64,000 nucleotides of DNA from Alcaligenaceae bacterium (lineage in GTDB: Bacteria > Pseudomonadota > Gammaproteobacteria > Burkholderiales > Burkholderiaceae_B). The notes beneath the pieces were generated by a model. The model did not search any database and was not told the origin of the DNA. It saw only the letters and a program-made list of their open reading frames with translations. Every line of letters begins with the position of its first letter. Position 1 is the first letter of the stretch. The stretch lies in contig CANCRX010000001.1 in the NCBI GenBank assembly GCA_947380655.1, positions 1 to 64,000 on the forward strand, given 5' to 3'. Shown here piece by piece: positions 8,630-17,795 of the stretch. The position numbers and the translations under genes are program-made.

Positions 8630-10062
8630 GATTGACCTTTCACCTTTTGACCGCTGACCTTTGCTCCTGCATCAAGCGCCATTCTCCAATAGCCAGGGAG
8701 AGAAAGTAAAGTTAATACACCAGCGGCAGCGAATGCCCATTTGAAATCACTCAGGGTGAAAACGATTTCAGTACCCGATTCGGTTGCCCCCCTTGCCCAT
8801 GCAGACACTTGCAGGGATAACGCTCCAAAAGCAATCCCCATGCCGATCGTCATTTGATTTGCCGCACTCCATAATGTGCTCGCCGCACTCATTTGCGGTT
8901 GAGGAATGTCTGCGTAAGCAAGGGTCGCGAGCGTGGAAAACTGCATGGATCTGGCGAGTCCATATACAAATACGACAATCAGTATCACAAGTAAGGGAGT
9001 AGAGGGGGTCAATAAGCCGCAAGCGATAGTAGAGGCTGAGGCAACAAGTACGTCAACTATTGAAACGGTACGAAACCCCCAGCGTTGCAAAATGCGAGTC
9101 GTGAAGGCTTTCATCCCTAGGTTACCCACGGCACTCGCCAAGAGCAGTAAGCCAGAATGGAAAGCAGACATGCCAAAGCCGATTTGAAAAATCAAAGGCA
9201 TCAAGTAGGGTACTGCACCTATCCCAATACGTGTGATTGAACCCGTGATCACAGTGACCGAATACGTTGGCACGCGTAATGTCGAGTAATCGATGAGTGG
9301 ATGCATTCGATTTAAGGCGTGTCGATAGGTAATGACGCCAAGAACTAAGCCTGACAAGACACAACTCAGGGCGAACCATATATTCGCATCTTGCTGACTA
9401 GCGAGTTCGGTCCCGTAAATAATGGCCGTCAGCGTGGCGCCGCTCAGTAAAAAACCAACGATATCCAAAGGTTTCTTTTCTGAAGACCGCTCGTTAGGAA
9501 CCATAATGAACGCTGCAATCAATGCAGCAATACCAAAGGGTACATTCAAGAGGAAAATCCATTCCCATGAAGCATAAGTCGTAATGAATCCACCAATTGG
9601 GGGTCCCACAACAGGTGCTGCAATGGCCGGCCAGGTGATCGTAGAGATGGCCTGCATGAGCTGGCTTTTTTCTGTGTTGCGCACCACGATCAGACGGCCA
9701 ACAGGGACCATTAACGCACCGCCAATACCTTGGAGAATCCGGGCCGCTGTGAATGTTTCCACACTATAAGACAAGCCACACAGAATAGAGGCGAGAGTGA
9801 ATACAACAATGGCACTACAAAAGACTGTGCGTGAGCCATAGCGATCAGCCACCCAACCGCTCACGGGGATAAAGACTGACAGTGCCAGCATGTACGCCGT
9901 CATACCCATACTGACTTCGTTGGGCCCTACACCAAAAGACTCTGCCATTTGTGGCAGCGCAGTCGCGATGACGGTCGTATCCAAATACTCCATAAAAAAA
10001 GTCGCTGCAACAAGATAGGGCAGCATCGCAGCGTGTGATTTTTTAATTGTTTGAGTAGTCAT
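8626..10062 (-). CDS. MFS drug-efflux-type transporter, DHA2 (EmrB/QacA) family
   Basis: A 478-residue inner-membrane carrier with the fourteen-helix pattern of DHA2. Recognisable motifs are EYLDTTVIATALPQMAESF (helix 1, DHA2 motif D1), GWVADRYGSRTVF (motif A), and GIGGALMVPVGRLIV with TWPAIAAPVVGPPIGGFI (motif C, marking antiporters). It would export hydrophobic compounds in exchange for protons. It starts 8 bases after the LOG-family gene and overlaps the PfkB gene by 4 bases, so the three are one operon. There is no adjacent membrane-fusion protein or regulator, so what it exports is unknown. Confidence 0.92.
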   Translation of the reverse strand: MTTQTIKKSHAAMLPYLVAATFFMEYLDTTVIATALPQMAESFGVGPNEVSMGMTAYMLALSVFIPVSGWVADRYGSRTVFCSAIVVFTLASILCGLSYSVETFTAARILQGIGGALMVPVGRLIVVRNTEKSQLMQAISTITWPAIAAPVVGPPIGGFITTYASWEWIFLLNVPFGIAALIAAFIMVPNERSSEKKPLDIVGFLLSGATLTAIIYGTELASQQDANIWFALSCVLSGLVLGVITYRHALNRMHPLIDYSTLRVPTYSVTVITGSITRIGIGAVPYLMPLIFQIGFGMSAFHSGLLLLASAVGNLGMKAFTTRILQRWGFRTVSIVDVLVASASTIACGLLTPSTPLLVILIVVFVYGLARSMQFSTLATLAYADIPQPQMSAASTLWSAANQMTIGMGIAFGALSLQVSAWARGATESGTEIVFTLSDFKWAFAAAGVLTLLSLPGYWRMALDAGAKVSGQKVKGQS

Positions 10063-10070
10063 GATGCGAG

Positions 10071-10931
10071 TTAATTAGTGAAGCCATACCATTTTTGGAT
10101 GAGTGCCCAAGCGTCTTCAGTTGTATCGACAAAACTTATGATATCCAGATCTGCTTGGTCAATTAAGCCTTCCTCAAGCAGTAAATCAAACCGGATAACT
10201 TTTTGCCAATGCTCTCGTCCAACAAGAATCACTGGCAGCGGCACGATTTTTTTTGTTTGAATGAGTGTGAGTACTTCGAATATTTCATCGAATGAACCAA
10301 AGCCCCCAGGATAGACAACGATCGCTCTGGCGCGCAATAAAAAATGCATTTTACGCAAGGCAAAATAGTGAAAACGGAAGCACAGGGCGGGGGTAATGTA
10401 TTTGTTAGGTGTTTGTTCTCGAGGCAAACTGATATTGAGTCCGATGGAGAAATCACCCGCCTCAAAAGCTCCGCGGTTAGCCGCCTCCATGATGCCTGGG
10501 CCACCACCTGTACAGATGTGCAAGCGCTTTTTAGGACTGGATTGCATCAGGTTGTGTGTGGCCACGATATGACCAAACTCGCGTGCGGATTCATAATAAG
10601 CGCTGTTTTTTAAAGCGTGCTCCGCTTTTTTTCTAGAAAATTCATCTGTCGCATGAATAAGCATCAATTCCGCAGTTTGTTTACTGACAAATCTGGCAGA
10701 ACCAAACACAACAATCGTGTGATCGATGTCGTTTTCACGTAGAACAAGGTCAGCTTTTTGAAGTTCAAGTTGAAACCTGATACCTCTTTCTTCTGGACGA
10801 TCGATGAATTCCTGGTCAGCAAAGGCAAATTTATAAGAATCGCTCGCTTCTTGCAGTGAGCGAGGATGTAGTGTTTTAGAAATAAAATCTGCTGCAGTTT
10901 CAGCGTTGTCATCAGGAATTTTAGCGGCCAT
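10071..10931 (-). CDS. LOG family protein (TIGR00730 type nucleotide phosphoribohydrolase)
   Basis: A 286-residue Rossmann-fold protein of the 'lysine decarboxylase-like' LOG family, many members of which cleave nucleoside 5'-monophosphates to base and ribose 5-phosphate. It shows VFGSARF, CTGGGPGIMEAANRGAFEAG and the family motif YPGGFGSFDEIFE, where the common PGGxGTxxE has Ser for Thr. The N-terminal 75 residues are longer than in plant LOG proteins, as in bacterial type II members. First gene of the operon with the MFS carrier and PfkB kinase. The annotation 'lysine decarboxylase' sometimes given to this family is wrong. Confidence 0.9.
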   Translation of the reverse strand: MAAKIPDDNAETAADFISKTLHPRSLQEASDSYKFAFADQEFIDRPEERGIRFQLELQKADLVLRENDIDHTIVVFGSARFVSKQTAELMLIHATDEFSRKKAEHALKNSAYYESAREFGHIVATHNLMQSSPKKRLHICTGGGPGIMEAANRGAFEAGDFSIGLNISLPREQTPNKYITPALCFRFHYFALRKMHFLLRARAIVVYPGGFGSFDEIFEVLTLIQTKKIVPLPVILVGREHWQKVIRFDLLLEEGLIDQADLDIISFVDTTEDAWALIQKWYGFTN

Positions 10932-11070
10932 TTTTAACCTTTTCTACCCTAATCAATCTTCAAATCCCGTCAGTACTGACTATACAGTGTCATTCTGTCC
11001 TAATATTCTAAAAAAACATATTGCTCGGGAAAACAACAGAGCATTTCTTGGACAGAAACAGGATTCAACA

Positions 11071-11916
11071 ATGAAATTTGCAAGCTACACAGTTAATGGC
11101 CAGGCCTCTTATGGCGTGCTGCGTTCGGATGGCAGTGTTGTCGACTTGCGTAAACGTATTGGTCAGGATTACCCCAGTCTGCTCGTATTGTTGCAACGCG
11201 GCGCAATCGAGGTAGCGCGCGAGGTCGCTGAGTCTGCCGCTATCGGTGACTATAAAGAATCCGAACTTGAGTATTTACCTCTTTTTGCAGAGCCTGTCAC
11301 GGTCCATTGCATCGGGCTGAACTACGCTGCACATGCAGCGGAGGCGGGTCATAAACCCCCTGAGTTTCCCCGCACCTTCGTAAAAATACCGGCGGCACTG
11401 GTTGGCCATCGTGCTGAATTCGAAAAACCCAGCCTTTCTCCTGAATATGATTTCGAAGGTGAATTAGCTGTGATTATTAGCAAGGGGGGCAGAAATATAT
11501 CCGCAGCCAATGCGATGAGTCATATCGCTGGATATACCTGTTTCATGGATGGCTCTGTGCGCGATTATCAGTTTCAACGCACGACCGACCAGGGTAAAAA
11601 CTTCTATCGGTCCAGTTCCATGGGTCCTGCATTAGTCACGGCAGATGAGGTGGGTGAGCTTGATCATTTGACACTCAAAACCATTGTGAGTGGTGAGGTG
11701 ATGCAGCATACAAAATTCGATAATTTGATTTTTACTGTGCCCAAGTTGATTGAATATCTCTCAGGTATTACAGAGTTGCGCATCGGTGATGTGATTGCTA
11801 CCGGTACGCCTGAGGGAGTGGGTTTTAGTCGTAAGCCCCCAAGATTTTTGCAGCATGGTGATGTGGTGGAAGTCGTGATTGAAAAAGTAGGTAGCTTACG
11901 AAACGTTGTGGCTTAA
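11071..11916 (+). CDS. Fumarylacetoacetate hydrolase (FAH) family protein
   Basis: A 281-residue protein with the FAH C-terminal-domain fold that handles beta-diketo or oxo acids (hydrolase, isomerase or decarboxylase). Present are VHCIGLNYAAHAAEAG, FVKIPAALVGH, the metal ligands in YDFEGELAVII, CFMDGSVRDYQF, and IATGTPEGVGFSRKP. The short N-terminal domain and the length match bacterial acylpyruvase and ureidoglycolate lyase-like members. ATG at 11071, with AGGA upstream, is chosen; an open upstream extension has no family similarity. It is divergent from the LOG operon and monocistronic, so its substrate is not indicated by neighbours. Confidence 0.92.
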   Translation: MKFASYTVNGQASYGVLRSDGSVVDLRKRIGQDYPSLLVLLQRGAIEVAREVAESAAIGDYKESELEYLPLFAEPVTVHCIGLNYAAHAAEAGHKPPEFPRTFVKIPAALVGHRAEFEKPSLSPEYDFEGELAVIISKGGRNISAANAMSHIAGYTCFMDGSVRDYQFQRTTDQGKNFYRSSSMGPALVTADEVGELDHLTLKTIVSGEVMQHTKFDNLIFTVPKLIEYLSGITELRIGDVIATGTPEGVGFSRKPPRFLQHGDVVEVVIEKVGSLRNVVA

Positions 11917-11945
11917 CAAAGTTTTTTTAATCAGTTGAAATCAGC

Positions 11946-12572
11946 TCAGATATTGATAACTGAAGCAAACGGCACGCGCGCCACTGTATCGAAGTGGGAA
12001 AATATAAAGTGTCGTTTGCCATTTTTCGCAATATGAACAAGCTGATCAAGTATGAATTCAATTGAGCCACGATCGAGTGCAGCAGTCAGATCATCAATCA
12101 AGCTAATGTTGGCGTTACTGGCGATCGCGGCTGCGATCCAGACTTTACGTTTAGATCCTGCCGACAACATGAAAAGTGGTTTGTCTTGATGGGGTGTCAG
12201 ACCAAGCCCCTCAAGCAGTCCGGAAATGATCGTCCGATCAAATTCAGCATATTCCTTTTCTACTTGTGCCAAATACTTGACAGTCGAAATTTGATCAAAG
12301 CGGTCTGTGCGGGGATCTATAAAATAAACCTGTTTTCGGTAGTGAGGTGAATCCTTTAAGGAGTCGAGTCCATTCGCGCTGATACTGCCTTGATCAGGAC
12401 GTAACTCGCCAGCAAGTAATTTCAGCAGTGTTGATTTTCCACGACTTTCCTCGCATTGCACGAGAGATACGCCTACAGGGATTTCGACAGACAGATTCTT
12501 GAAGATCGACTGGCCTGGATAGGCAAAAGACAGATCTGTAATACTCAATGGAGTAATTGCCTGCTGGTTCAT
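11946..12572 (-). CDS. Orphan ABC-type ATPase with degenerate Walker A
   Basis: A 208-residue single ABC nucleotide-binding domain. The Walker A region is CEESRGKST (40-48): the Lys-Ser-Thr end is kept but the first two loop glycines are Cys and Ser. The signature is LSAGSKRK (136-143) rather than LSGGQ. Walker B is ISLIDD, with Asp161 where the catalytic Glu is expected. The switch His193 (FSHFD) is present. No permease or receptor gene adjoins it. It may be the ATPase of a distant transporter with reduced turnover, or a regulatory ABC protein. It is convergent with the FAH gene and divergent from the flavin reductase gene. Confidence 0.75.
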   Translation of the reverse strand: MNQQAITPLSITDLSFAYPGQSIFKNLSVEIPVGVSLVQCEESRGKSTLLKLLAGELRPDQGSISANGLDSLKDSPHYRKQVYFIDPRTDRFDQISTVKYLAQVEKEYAEFDRTIISGLLEGLGLTPHQDKPLFMLSAGSKRKVWIAAAIASNANISLIDDLTAALDRGSIEFILDQLVHIAKNGKRHFIFSHFDTVARVPFASVINI

Positions 12573-12674
12573 CGCTAGCTTCCGGTTTTAAGTATCAGTC
12601 AGTACAGAAAAAAAGAACACATTGCCTTGTATAGTTGACGGTTATTGTATTTTGAATTTTTTTAGGATCAGTTC

Positions 12675-13295
12675 ATGACCAAAACTTATCATTATTACGA
12701 ACCACGTACCGGACATGGTTTACCACACGACCCCTTTAATGCGATTGTGGGACCTCGTCCAATTGGCTGGATTTCCACACAAAGCAAAGATGGCGCAGTC
12801 AATCTGGCCCCTTACAGTTTTTTTAATGCATTTAATTATGTGCCACCGATGGTAGCGTTTTCAAGTATTAACTATAAAGATACTGTACGAAATGCCGAAG
12901 AAACAGGAGAGTTCGCATGGAACCTCGTGACCATGCCTTTAGCCGAAGCGATGAATCAAACCTGCGCTGCTGTCGCGCCTGAGGTGAATGAATTTGAATT
13001 GGCAGGCCTGACCCAAGCCCCTTCACGTCTGATTAAAGCGCCACGGGTTGGGGAAAGTCCAGTTTCCTTTGAGTGCAAAGTGACAAAAGTCATGCAACTT
13101 GAAACCGCGGCAGGCGTCGTTGTACCAACCTGGATGGTTCTCGGTGAGGTTGTCGCGGTGCACATCGATCAGTCACTTTTGAAAGATGGCGTCTATGACA
13201 CCGCGGGCGCAGGGCACGTCATGCGAGGGGGTGGACCTGCGGATTATTTTACTGTTGGACCAGAACAGTTGTTTAAAATGCGTCGCCCAGGTTAA
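12675..13295 (+). CDS. Flavin reductase-like FMN-binding protein
   Basis: A 206-residue split-barrel flavoprotein of the flavin reductase-like family. The N-terminal half has FNAIVGPRPIGWIST, APYSFFNAFNYVPPMVAFSS and DTVRNAEETGEFAWNLV, which form the FMN and flavin site. FECKVTKVMQL and GEVVAVHID follow. It could supply reduced flavin to a monooxygenase or reduce a substrate directly. Its stop overlaps that of the convergent methyltransferase by 4 bases. No monooxygenase partner gene is adjacent. Confidence 0.9.
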   Translation: MTKTYHYYEPRTGHGLPHDPFNAIVGPRPIGWISTQSKDGAVNLAPYSFFNAFNYVPPMVAFSSINYKDTVRNAEETGEFAWNLVTMPLAEAMNQTCAAVAPEVNEFELAGLTQAPSRLIKAPRVGESPVSFECKVTKVMQLETAAGVVVPTWMVLGEVVAVHIDQSLLKDGVYDTAGAGHVMRGGGPADYFTVGPEQLFKMRRPG

Positions 13296-14167
13296 GCCGG
13301 TCTTGCGAATAAATCCCAATGACCGATCTCACAGTGCTCTGCTTGCTTACGCGCGGCTAACCAGGCATTGAGATCGATTGTTGGAACCCTATTCGTTTCA
13401 GCGACTGCATTGGCTGACCCTGTTGCAAGAGCTTGCATGAGGCCCTGATCGGCAATGTCGAGTATCCAGGGGCTTTTTTCGAGCTGAACATTGAAACTGC
13501 GGGTAGTGAGTTGGCTTTGGATGATCTGTACCGCTCCAGGCCCCGCAGACAGGCCAAAGCCTTTATCTGTAGACTGGTGGGCATGAAAGGCAGCTAACAC
13601 TAATTGATCTGCGGCGTGGGGTGGCAGCCATTTCTCGGTTCCGTCGTAGGTCAGAACGGTATAAAGCGGGCTCTTTAATGACTGACAAAATCGCACAATC
13701 CAGTCCGGTGATACGAGATCAAAGAACGCAGCTGCAGTAAGCAGATCAGTATGTTGAGCAAGTACTCGTTCAATGTTTTTCGACAGGTCTTCCTGAACAA
13801 AGCTGACTGATATTTGTTTTCCGTTCTTTAAGATTCGAAGTTCCGAATCCACCAGTTCCCCGGACCTATTTTCTACTACGCTATCTGACCATGATGTCAG
13901 TAAGGCTCTTGCCGCATCAAGAAGAAGAGGGTCATAATCAATCAAGGTCCAGTGTTGATATGCAGGTAAATCTTGTGCAAGTGCGCGTAAATTAGAGCCA
14001 GTCCCACAGCCCAGGTCGGTCATGCGCATCGGTGTATGTTGTGATTGACCTAGGCCTGGTTGTGTACGCTCAAAGTATTGCTGCATCTCTTTCAGTAAAG
14101 TTTGATTACGTGCACGGTGATCGGCAGGTTCGCGAAGAGTCAGCCACTGCGAGGAAAATCCAGTCAT
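13292..14167 (-). CDS. Class I SAM-dependent methyltransferase
   Basis: A 291-residue Rossmann-fold methyltransferase. Motif I is MTDLGCGTGSNLRAL (49-63), the post-I acidic turn is LIDYDPLLLDAARALL, and DLLTAAAFFDLVS (post motif II) follows. It resembles a group often found beside PTPS-like, glycosyltransferase and GTP cyclohydrolase II genes in alphaproteobacteria (recollection of family context, not checked). It is last in the minus-strand operon OpgH - ABC exporter - methyltransferase, with a 4-base overlap to the exporter. Its substrate could be the glucan or the product of the divergent pteridine-like genes. Confidence 0.88.
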   Translation of the reverse strand: MTGFSSQWLTLREPADHRARNQTLLKEMQQYFERTQPGLGQSQHTPMRMTDLGCGTGSNLRALAQDLPAYQHWTLIDYDPLLLDAARALLTSWSDSVVENRSGELVDSELRILKNGKQISVSFVQEDLSKNIERVLAQHTDLLTAAAFFDLVSPDWIVRFCQSLKSPLYTVLTYDGTEKWLPPHAADQLVLAAFHAHQSTDKGFGLSAGPGAVQIIQSQLTTRSFNVQLEKSPWILDIADQGLMQALATGSANAVAETNRVPTIDLNAWLAARKQAEHCEIGHWDLFARPA

Positions 14168-15933
14168 GATGCAATCCTGTCAGGTAATTCGGTAAATTGC
14201 TCGCGAACGAGCTGCGTGAAGCGCCCGCCCTGCTGATAAAGCTCGTCGAAAGTCCCCGTCTCAATAATCTGGCCGGACTCCATCACCAGAATCCTGTCCG
14301 CCCGGCGCACGGTAGCAAGCCGGTGCGCGATGACGAGCGTTGTGCGATTTTTTATGACGGACTCTAGCGCTCGGGTTAATTTTGTTTCAGTCGCGCTGTC
14401 GAGTGCACTGGTTGCTTCATCCAAAATCAGAATAGGTGGATTTTTCAAAATGACGCGAGCAATTGAAATGCGCTGACGTTCTCCACCGGACAGAGTGCGT
14501 CCGCGCTCACCGATTTGGGTATCAAAACCATTTTCCTGTTGTTCGATGAAATCTAAAGCCTGTGCGCTCAGCGCTGCTTGCTTAAGCTCATCGATCGTTG
14601 CCTCAGGGTTACCAACTAAAAGATTTTCAGAGATCGAACGATTAAAGAGCAGAGGTTCCTGAAAAACAACACCTATGTTGTGTCGTAATGAGTTCAGTGA
14701 AATATCCTTGATGTCTATTCCATCAATGGTGATGCTGCCAGATTGTGGATCGAACACGCGGTAGAGCAGCGACAGCGCTGTAGACTTTCCCGCACCCGAA
14801 GACCCAACCAGTGCAATGGTCTGACCCGGCTCAACGGTAAAGCTCAAATTTCTGATTGCAGAGTGTTTGTCATCATAAGAAAAACAGACATCTTTAAATT
14901 CAATGATGCCTTGTGCATGCTTAAGGTCGACAGCGTCTGGCCGGTCATGAATCTCAGGCGAGGTGTCCATCATCTGAAAAAAATCTTCAAGTCGAGGAGC
15001 ATCCATAGCTAGCCTATGAATGAAATTGACTGTTTGCTCAAGTTTAGTAATGATCATCGCAGCAAAGGCGATGAAAGTCACAATCGCGCCGATAGAAATC
15101 AATCCTTGTGTAAACAACCAGGTGCCGAGTATCACAATGGTTAGTATCGAAATTGTTGTGGCAGAGCGATTCAGAACAGTGATCAGTGCCCACCACGACA
15201 AGACAGGAAGCTGTGCATCTAGTAATCGATTACTAATATTTTTGAGTGCGGAAACTTCATCTTGAATACGTGCAAAGCTCTGGACTAGAGGGATATTTCC
15301 TAGCGTATCTGAAACCTGTTGCGCCATATCCGAATGATGGATTTCGACTGTTTTTTGTAATGTTTGTGTTTTACGAATAATAAAATTCGTTAAAAATGCG
15401 AATACAGTGCAAAGCACGATGAGTACGATGGCGAGTCGCCAATTCATATACAGCGCGATGGGTATCAGCACGAGCAGCGATACGATGGCTGCAAGGTGAT
15501 CGCGAAAAAAACTTAACCAGAGCCACCAGAGCGCATCTGTGCCCTGGAGCATAATTTTCATCAGTCGTCCAGAGTGTGTCGTATTTTGCTGTGCGAGTGG
15601 TAATTGAAGAACATGTTCAAAATACATGCTCACGACCATATGGCGGCGATGGTGAGAGAGTCGATCTGCATATAAAGAGATCAGGGTGCTACAAAAAATA
15701 GTGAATAAACCAAAACCGGTCCATATGGCTAGCAAGGGCCATACTTCGCTCCAGACAGGCAGACTTTCATTGCTCGCGACTTTACCTAACGTATCAATTA
15801 CGCGTCCAAATAAAACAGGCTCAGCAAAAAGCGCCATCGCCAAAGCGACGTTTGCGATGGCAAGATACCAGCCCTGTTTTTTATCAGATCCTAGCAGACT
15901 GAGTGCGCGCGTATAGAGTTTGATAAATTTCAT
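14164..15933 (-). CDS. Fused ABC exporter (permease-ATPase), NdvA/ChvA-like
   Basis: An exporter half-transporter of about 589 residues, acting as a homodimer. The N-terminal membrane domain has about six helices (to residue 310). The C-terminal nucleotide-binding domain has Walker A GSSGAGKST, Q-loop VFQEPLLFN, signature [16 protein letters not shown], Walker B ILILDEATSALD and switch AHRLAT, all intact. It is closest in feel to the cyclic glucan exporters NdvA/ChvA, and its neighbour is the glucan synthase OpgH, which supports glucan export. The start at 15933 (MKFIKLYTRAL), just after the OpgH stop, is preferred to an ATG at 15969 overlapping it. Export of the product of the divergent operon is an alternative. 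Confidence 0.88.
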   Translation of the reverse strand: MKFIKLYTRALSLLGSDKKQGWYLAIANVALAMALFAEPVLFGRVIDTLGKVASNESLPVWSEVWPLLAIWTGFGLFTIFCSTLISLYADRLSHHRRHMVVSMYFEHVLQLPLAQQNTTHSGRLMKIMLQGTDALWWLWLSFFRDHLAAIVSLLVLIPIALYMNWRLAIVLIVLCTVFAFLTNFIIRKTQTLQKTVEIHHSDMAQQVSDTLGNIPLVQSFARIQDEVSALKNISNRLLDAQLPVLSWWALITVLNRSATTISILTIVILGTWLFTQGLISIGAIVTFIAFAAMIITKLEQTVNFIHRLAMDAPRLEDFFQMMDTSPEIHDRPDAVDLKHAQGIIEFKDVCFSYDDKHSAIRNLSFTVEPGQTIALVGSSGAGKSTALSLLYRVFDPQSGSITIDGIDIKDISLNSLRHNIGVVFQEPLLFNRSISENLLVGNPEATIDELKQAALSAQALDFIEQQENGFDTQIGERGRTLSGGERQRISIARVILKNPPILILDEATSALDSATETKLTRALESVIKNRTTLVIAHRLATVRRADRILVMESGQIIETGTFDELYQQGGRFTQLVREQFTELPDRIAS

Positions 15934-15937
15934 ATCA

Positions 15938-17695
15938 TCATTGGCGAGAGCGATACGCTGCCAGATCAAGCTTTGCTAGTGCTTCGGGTCGAACCGTTTC
16001 TTCAGGAATATTAAATAGCCCGAATCGCAACAATAGCTGACCAAACTTCGGCCATGAGCTCAAGACCGCTAGCGGGATAGAGATGGCGAGTCCGCCAAAG
16101 AGAACACAGGCCATCGTCACGCACTCCGGGTGAGTCCGCGCCAGTAAACCAATCAGGAATATACCAAGCAAGGTATGCGGCCAAAATTGTCTGAGTGCGA
16201 CGGCGACGGGTACCGAGTGGTCATCTCTGGTCTGTCCTGTCCAGCCCGATTTTTTACCAAACAATAAGCCGCACATGAACATGCTGTGATTAAGCCAGGT
16301 GATGGGCGTCATCAAGATTGAGAACATCATCTCAAGGCTAAAGCCAATCAGGAACTTGAGCGGGCCACCAAAGGCTTTGCGTTGATCGCTTCTAATCAGT
16401 GCGTCGAGTCCGCCGGCGAATTTTGGCCAGTACCACATGAAAATAGATAGCCATAGCAAAGTCAAACCTGTAGCTGGATGCATGAACTCTCCAGGCGTGG
16501 GGGATAGTGCAAGCATGATCGTCCCTAGTACCAGCATACCAATCCATGCTGGAGAGCCGAGAAACATAAATACAGCATTCAGTAATTGCAGGCGACTGAT
16601 GAATTTAATCCCAGGCAGGTTGAGTAGTTGCAAGTATTGGAGATTACCTTCACACCACCGCAGGTCGCGCCGGATATATTCAATCAGCGTGGGAGGATTT
16701 TCCTCCCAGCTCTCATCTTCTTGTGGGAATACGCGAACATCGAAACCGGCACGTCGCATGAGCACGGCTTCAACCTGATCGTGGCTCAGGATATGATGCG
16801 TCTTGCCATGCTTGTCGTGCAATAAAGGCAGATCGCACTGCGCGATAAAAGGCGCGAGTCGGAACACTGCGTTGTGCCCCCAGTAAGGCCCGCAGTCCCC
16901 TTGCCACCATGCAGTACCTAAGGTGTAGGAACGCATGCCCAGTCGCATGCCGAACTGAAACATTCTTGTAAAGCCACTCGTTGTGGGCATGCCGACGACA
17001 AGCCCCTGCAGCAAGCCAAGCTTGGGATTGGCTTGCATGATGCGTACCAGTCTCATGATGGCTTGACCCGTCATGACGCTATCGGCATCGAGCGTAATAG
17101 CAAAATCGTGTAGATGACCCCAGCGTTTACAGAAGTCAGCAATGTTGCCTGCTTTGTAAGCTGTATTGTCGGTGCGACGTCTGTAAGTAATCTGTATCCG
17201 ATCTTTCCATTTCAGTGACAAGGAATCAAAACAGGCTTGTTCCTGTTGTGCAATCTCAGCATCGTTGGTATCACTCAAAACATAGATGTGAACATGCTCA
17301 GCGATTCCAGGAAGCGCGAGTCCTTGCATCGTGGCGGTCAGATTGCGTTGAATTCGCTCAGGACTTTCATTGCGAACGCACAGGAGAATGGCGGTTGAAC
17401 TTGTAATCGGCGTGGCGGGGTCCATATTTGCTGCCATTGGGATAACCGTTGCGAGAGGTTCACGCGCAACACGCCAGATTAGAAAACCAATCGTGGAATT
17501 CCAGAAACCAGTTGCCATCCAGGGCAGGGTAAAGAAAAATAAAACCAGCAGTGCAATATCACCCAGTCCTAATCCATTGACAGACAGAGCCTGGGTCATC
17601 AGCCAAAGCATTCCGATCATTGTGCCTGTGACCAGGCATGCAAACAATATGCGTCTGCCCGTCATAGAGGGTTCTTTTGAGTTTTTATGAGTCAT
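15938..17695 (-). CDS. opgH: Periplasmic glucan glucosyltransferase OpgH (MdoH)
   Basis: A 585-residue inner-membrane family GT2 enzyme that makes the beta-glucan backbone of osmoregulated periplasmic glucans from UDP-glucose. Two N-terminal helices are followed by the catalytic domain: LLCVRNE, TLDADSVM (Asp203 and Asp205), GPYWGHNAVFR, SHDQVEA (Asp306) and RRDLRWCEGN (342-351, the QxxRW-type acceptor motif). Several C-terminal helices follow. It lacks the long cytoplasmic N-terminus of the 847-residue E. coli protein, resembling the shorter Rhodobacter form. No opgG is next to it, unlike the usual opgGH operon. First in an operon with the ABC exporter and methyltransferase. Confidence 0.93.
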   Translation of the reverse strand: MTHKNSKEPSMTGRRILFACLVTGTMIGMLWLMTQALSVNGLGLGDIALLVLFFFTLPWMATGFWNSTIGFLIWRVAREPLATVIPMAANMDPATPITSSTAILLCVRNESPERIQRNLTATMQGLALPGIAEHVHIYVLSDTNDAEIAQQEQACFDSLSLKWKDRIQITYRRRTDNTAYKAGNIADFCKRWGHLHDFAITLDADSVMTGQAIMRLVRIMQANPKLGLLQGLVVGMPTTSGFTRMFQFGMRLGMRSYTLGTAWWQGDCGPYWGHNAVFRLAPFIAQCDLPLLHDKHGKTHHILSHDQVEAVLMRRAGFDVRVFPQEDESWEENPPTLIEYIRRDLRWCEGNLQYLQLLNLPGIKFISRLQLLNAVFMFLGSPAWIGMLVLGTIMLALSPTPGEFMHPATGLTLLWLSIFMWYWPKFAGGLDALIRSDQRKAFGGPLKFLIGFSLEMMFSILMTPITWLNHSMFMCGLLFGKKSGWTGQTRDDHSVPVAVALRQFWPHTLLGIFLIGLLARTHPECVTMACVLFGGLAISIPLAVLSSWPKFGQLLLRFGLFNIPEETVRPEALAKLDLAAYRSRQ

Positions 17696-17795
17696 GGTGA
17701 TGCAAGGAATGAGAGGTTCGGTCTTATACTCAGCACAATGTCTGAGCAGTATAGGTCAGAGACACATTTTTTCGATTAATTTCCAGAGAAATCAG

